In this document: positions 62,754 through 64,000 of the stretch, one piece after another
Position numbering within the stretch: the first letter of the stretch is position 1
Layout of the letters: every line of letters starts with the position of its first letter
Assembly (NCBI GenBank): GCA_017643365.1
Contig: JAEPNO010000013.1
Coordinates: forward strand, 62,001 to 126,000
Length of the DNA stretch: 64,000 nucleotides
Source: Balneolaceae bacterium
Lineage (GTDB): Bacteria > Bacteroidota > Rhodothermia > Balneolales > Balneolaceae
Reading direction: 5' to 3'
Position numbers and translations under genes: made by a program
Notes under the pieces: generated by a model
What the model saw: the letters and a program-made list of their open reading frames with translations, nothing else
What the model was told of the DNA's origin: nothing
The model's database searches: none

Positions 62754-64000
62754 CAATTTTAAATCCAATTGTGAATACAGATAAATCAAAGAGTTGTTCT
62801 CCTTCAAGCATTAAACGTATAGAATATTGCATTTCTATTGTTATACCTCTCCATGGCTGATAAGTAGATTCAACAGTAAATCTATTATATCGGTGTAAGT
62901 CACCATCGAGAAAAATGCCGGGTCTTACTGGTCTTAAATCATCATCAAGTTTATAACTATCTAATATATCCCCGCCGGCATCTACAAATTCTCCATTTTG
63001 ATCAAAATAATTTAAACCATGTCTAACATAATCATAACGTAGGTGAATTCTGGTCCTATTTCGTAACCATTGATCAATACCAATTGACAATTCATCAGCA
63101 TTTGGACCAAGTTGACTTCCAAGGCTAAATCCTTTCTCAGAATATGTATTTAAAATATACTTATGTGAATAAAAACCTGGATCCAGCCGTTGATATTCAA
63201 CTGTAAGGCTCGTGCCAAAATAGCTTGCATATTTTAATCCTAAGTGGCGAGCTAATTTTGTAGTGGTGTAATCGCCATTCTTTTTTGTCCATCTAAACAA
63301 ATCAGAGTTTCTTGCTAAATCATCTACCTGAAGCTCGCCATATAATTCTAATCCTTTAATTGGGCGAAGAATACCTTCAAAACCAGCAAATCCATTTCCT
63401 TTATCATATTGCTCCCATTCCATTATAGACAATCTATTTATTGGATTAATGAAAGCTAAATCCATGCTTCGATTGCTAAATACGTTAGTTTCGTAAAACC
63501 CAAATTTTAACCAACTAAAGGGCTGAAACTGAATTCTTTGATGTACAACCCATCTTTGAGGAGATGTTCGTGTGTATTCCCCTTCATAACCTTCGAGGGG
63601 TGCATTTGTAATAGCAGGCTCCCAAGACAACGCCCCATAAGTTGTAGTAAAGTTTATATATCTGGAGTTCAAACTTAATTTTATAAAATCAAATGGAATA
63701 CTTTCTCTCGAAAAGACCAAGTTATTTCTTGATCCAACTCCACTTTTTAAAGTACCCCTACCAATATAAAAGTGAAGTAATTTATAGTTTAGTCCAATAT
63801 AATTTTCAAGATGTTGTTTAGTATCGGAGTTTAATCCCGGCCGTAAAAATTTTGCATTTCTACTGTAGAATGGTAGATAATCAAAAGTCTGTGGGTCTCC
63901 TTTACCAATAGAATACTGCTCGTAATGAAAACCAATCAAGTTGTAAATTGTGCCATAACTCCTAAACATTAATGGGTAATATCCTGGAGATTTATATTTC
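62746..64000 (-). CDS. Wzi-like capsule assembly outer-membrane protein (5' end cut by window)
   Basis: The frame is open to the window edge (418 codons seen), so the start and signal peptide lie outside; the ATG at 63969 is internal. The chain is a series of amphipathic beta strands typical of a barrel, with FYIGRGTLKSGVGSRNNLVFSRESIPFDFIKLSL, SLEWEP-like motifs and a terminal strand FDLSVFTIGFKIGD. The alternating pattern and IMEWEQYDKGNGFAGFEG segment fit the Wzi family, outer-membrane lectins that hold capsular polysaccharide, but the match is by overall character. It overlaps the amidohydrolase gene by 8 bp. Confidence 0.65.
   Translation of the reverse strand, partial: KYKSPGYYPLMFRSYGTIYNLIGFHYEQYSIGKGDPQTFDYLPFYSRNAKFLRPGLNSDTKQHLENYIGLNYKLLHFYIGRGTLKSGVGSRNNLVFSRESIPFDFIKLSLNSRYINFTTTYGALSWEPAITNAPLEGYEGEYTRTSPQRWVVHQRIQFQPFSWLKFGFYETNVFSNRSMDLAFINPINRLSIMEWEQYDKGNGFAGFEGILRPIKGLELYGELQVDDLARNSDLFRWTKKNGDYTTTKLARHLGLKYASYFGTSLTVEYQRLDPGFYSHKYILNTYSEKGFSLGSQLGPNADELSIGIDQWLRNRTRIHLRYDYVRHGLNYFDQNGEFVDAGGDILDSYKLDDDLRPVRPGIFLDGDLHRYNRFTVESTYQPWRGITIEMQYSIRLMLEGEQLFDLSVFTIGFKIGD

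Overview
The window reads as chromosomal DNA of a marine, FCB-group bacterium, most likely Balneolota/Rhodothermota or another Bacteroidota relative. Supporting this are a CotH protein with a type IX secretion (T9SS) type A sorting tail, a PorV/PorQ-type outer-membrane protein beside a giant repeat surface protein, a TonB receptor with an N-terminal CarboxypepD_reg domain, many lipoproteins and exported peptidases, and several promoters of the Bacteroidota form (TTTG, about 19 bases, TAnnTTTG). The lineage is inferred; no marker gene here settles it.

Layout. 1-3.9 kb: a cut alanine dehydrogenase-like gene, a cold shock protein, a VOC protein coupled to an exported M14 carboxypeptidase-like protein, and a small exported protein. 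4.2-14.0 kb: an operon for a 2,383-residue surface protein, a PorV/PorQ-family protein and a beta-barrel protein. 14.1-14.6 kb: tRNA-Pro(GGG) followed by two 171-bp tandem units carrying decayed copies of its 3' half. 14.7-22 kb: small metabolic genes, including an Old Yellow Enzyme, a GH31 lipoprotein, DUF3095 and CorA. 22-30 kb: two large surface lipoproteins divergent from a membrane-spanning propeller/AraC regulator. The intergenic region between them carries five copies of a 16-bp motif. 30-35 kb: methylmalonyl-CoA epimerase, a cyclophilin, a MORN-like lipoprotein, DUF4153 and an AI-2E family transporter.

35.1-43.5 kb is a complete type II-C CRISPR-Cas locus. A divergent tracrRNA with its own promoter and terminator lies in front of cas9, followed by cas1, cas2 and an array of 47 repeats and 46 spacers, with a VapBC pair at the far end. 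The tracrRNA orientation shows that crRNAs come from the minus strand, against the cas genes. Read on that strand, every repeat ends in a Bacteroidota-type promoter, so each spacer may be transcribed from its own start.

43.5-64 kb: an FKBP gene with an in-frame TAG, PolX, a second M14 peptidase, and a DUF559 endonuclease-like gene with a palindromic element inside its reading frame and an inverted relative upstream. These are followed by a lipoprotein gene split by an in-frame TGA, an asparagine synthase-like/TPR pair, an M28 peptidase, a TPP riboswitch in front of a TonB receptor (a likely thiamine uptake gene), a CotH/T9SS protein, DUF2911, an exported amidohydrolase and a cut Wzi-like barrel.

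The points most worth a second look are the promoter-bearing CRISPR repeats and array polarity, the five-copy motif beside the AraC regulator, the palindromic elements at the DUF559 gene, the tRNA-derived tandem repeats, and two genes split by single in-frame stops.
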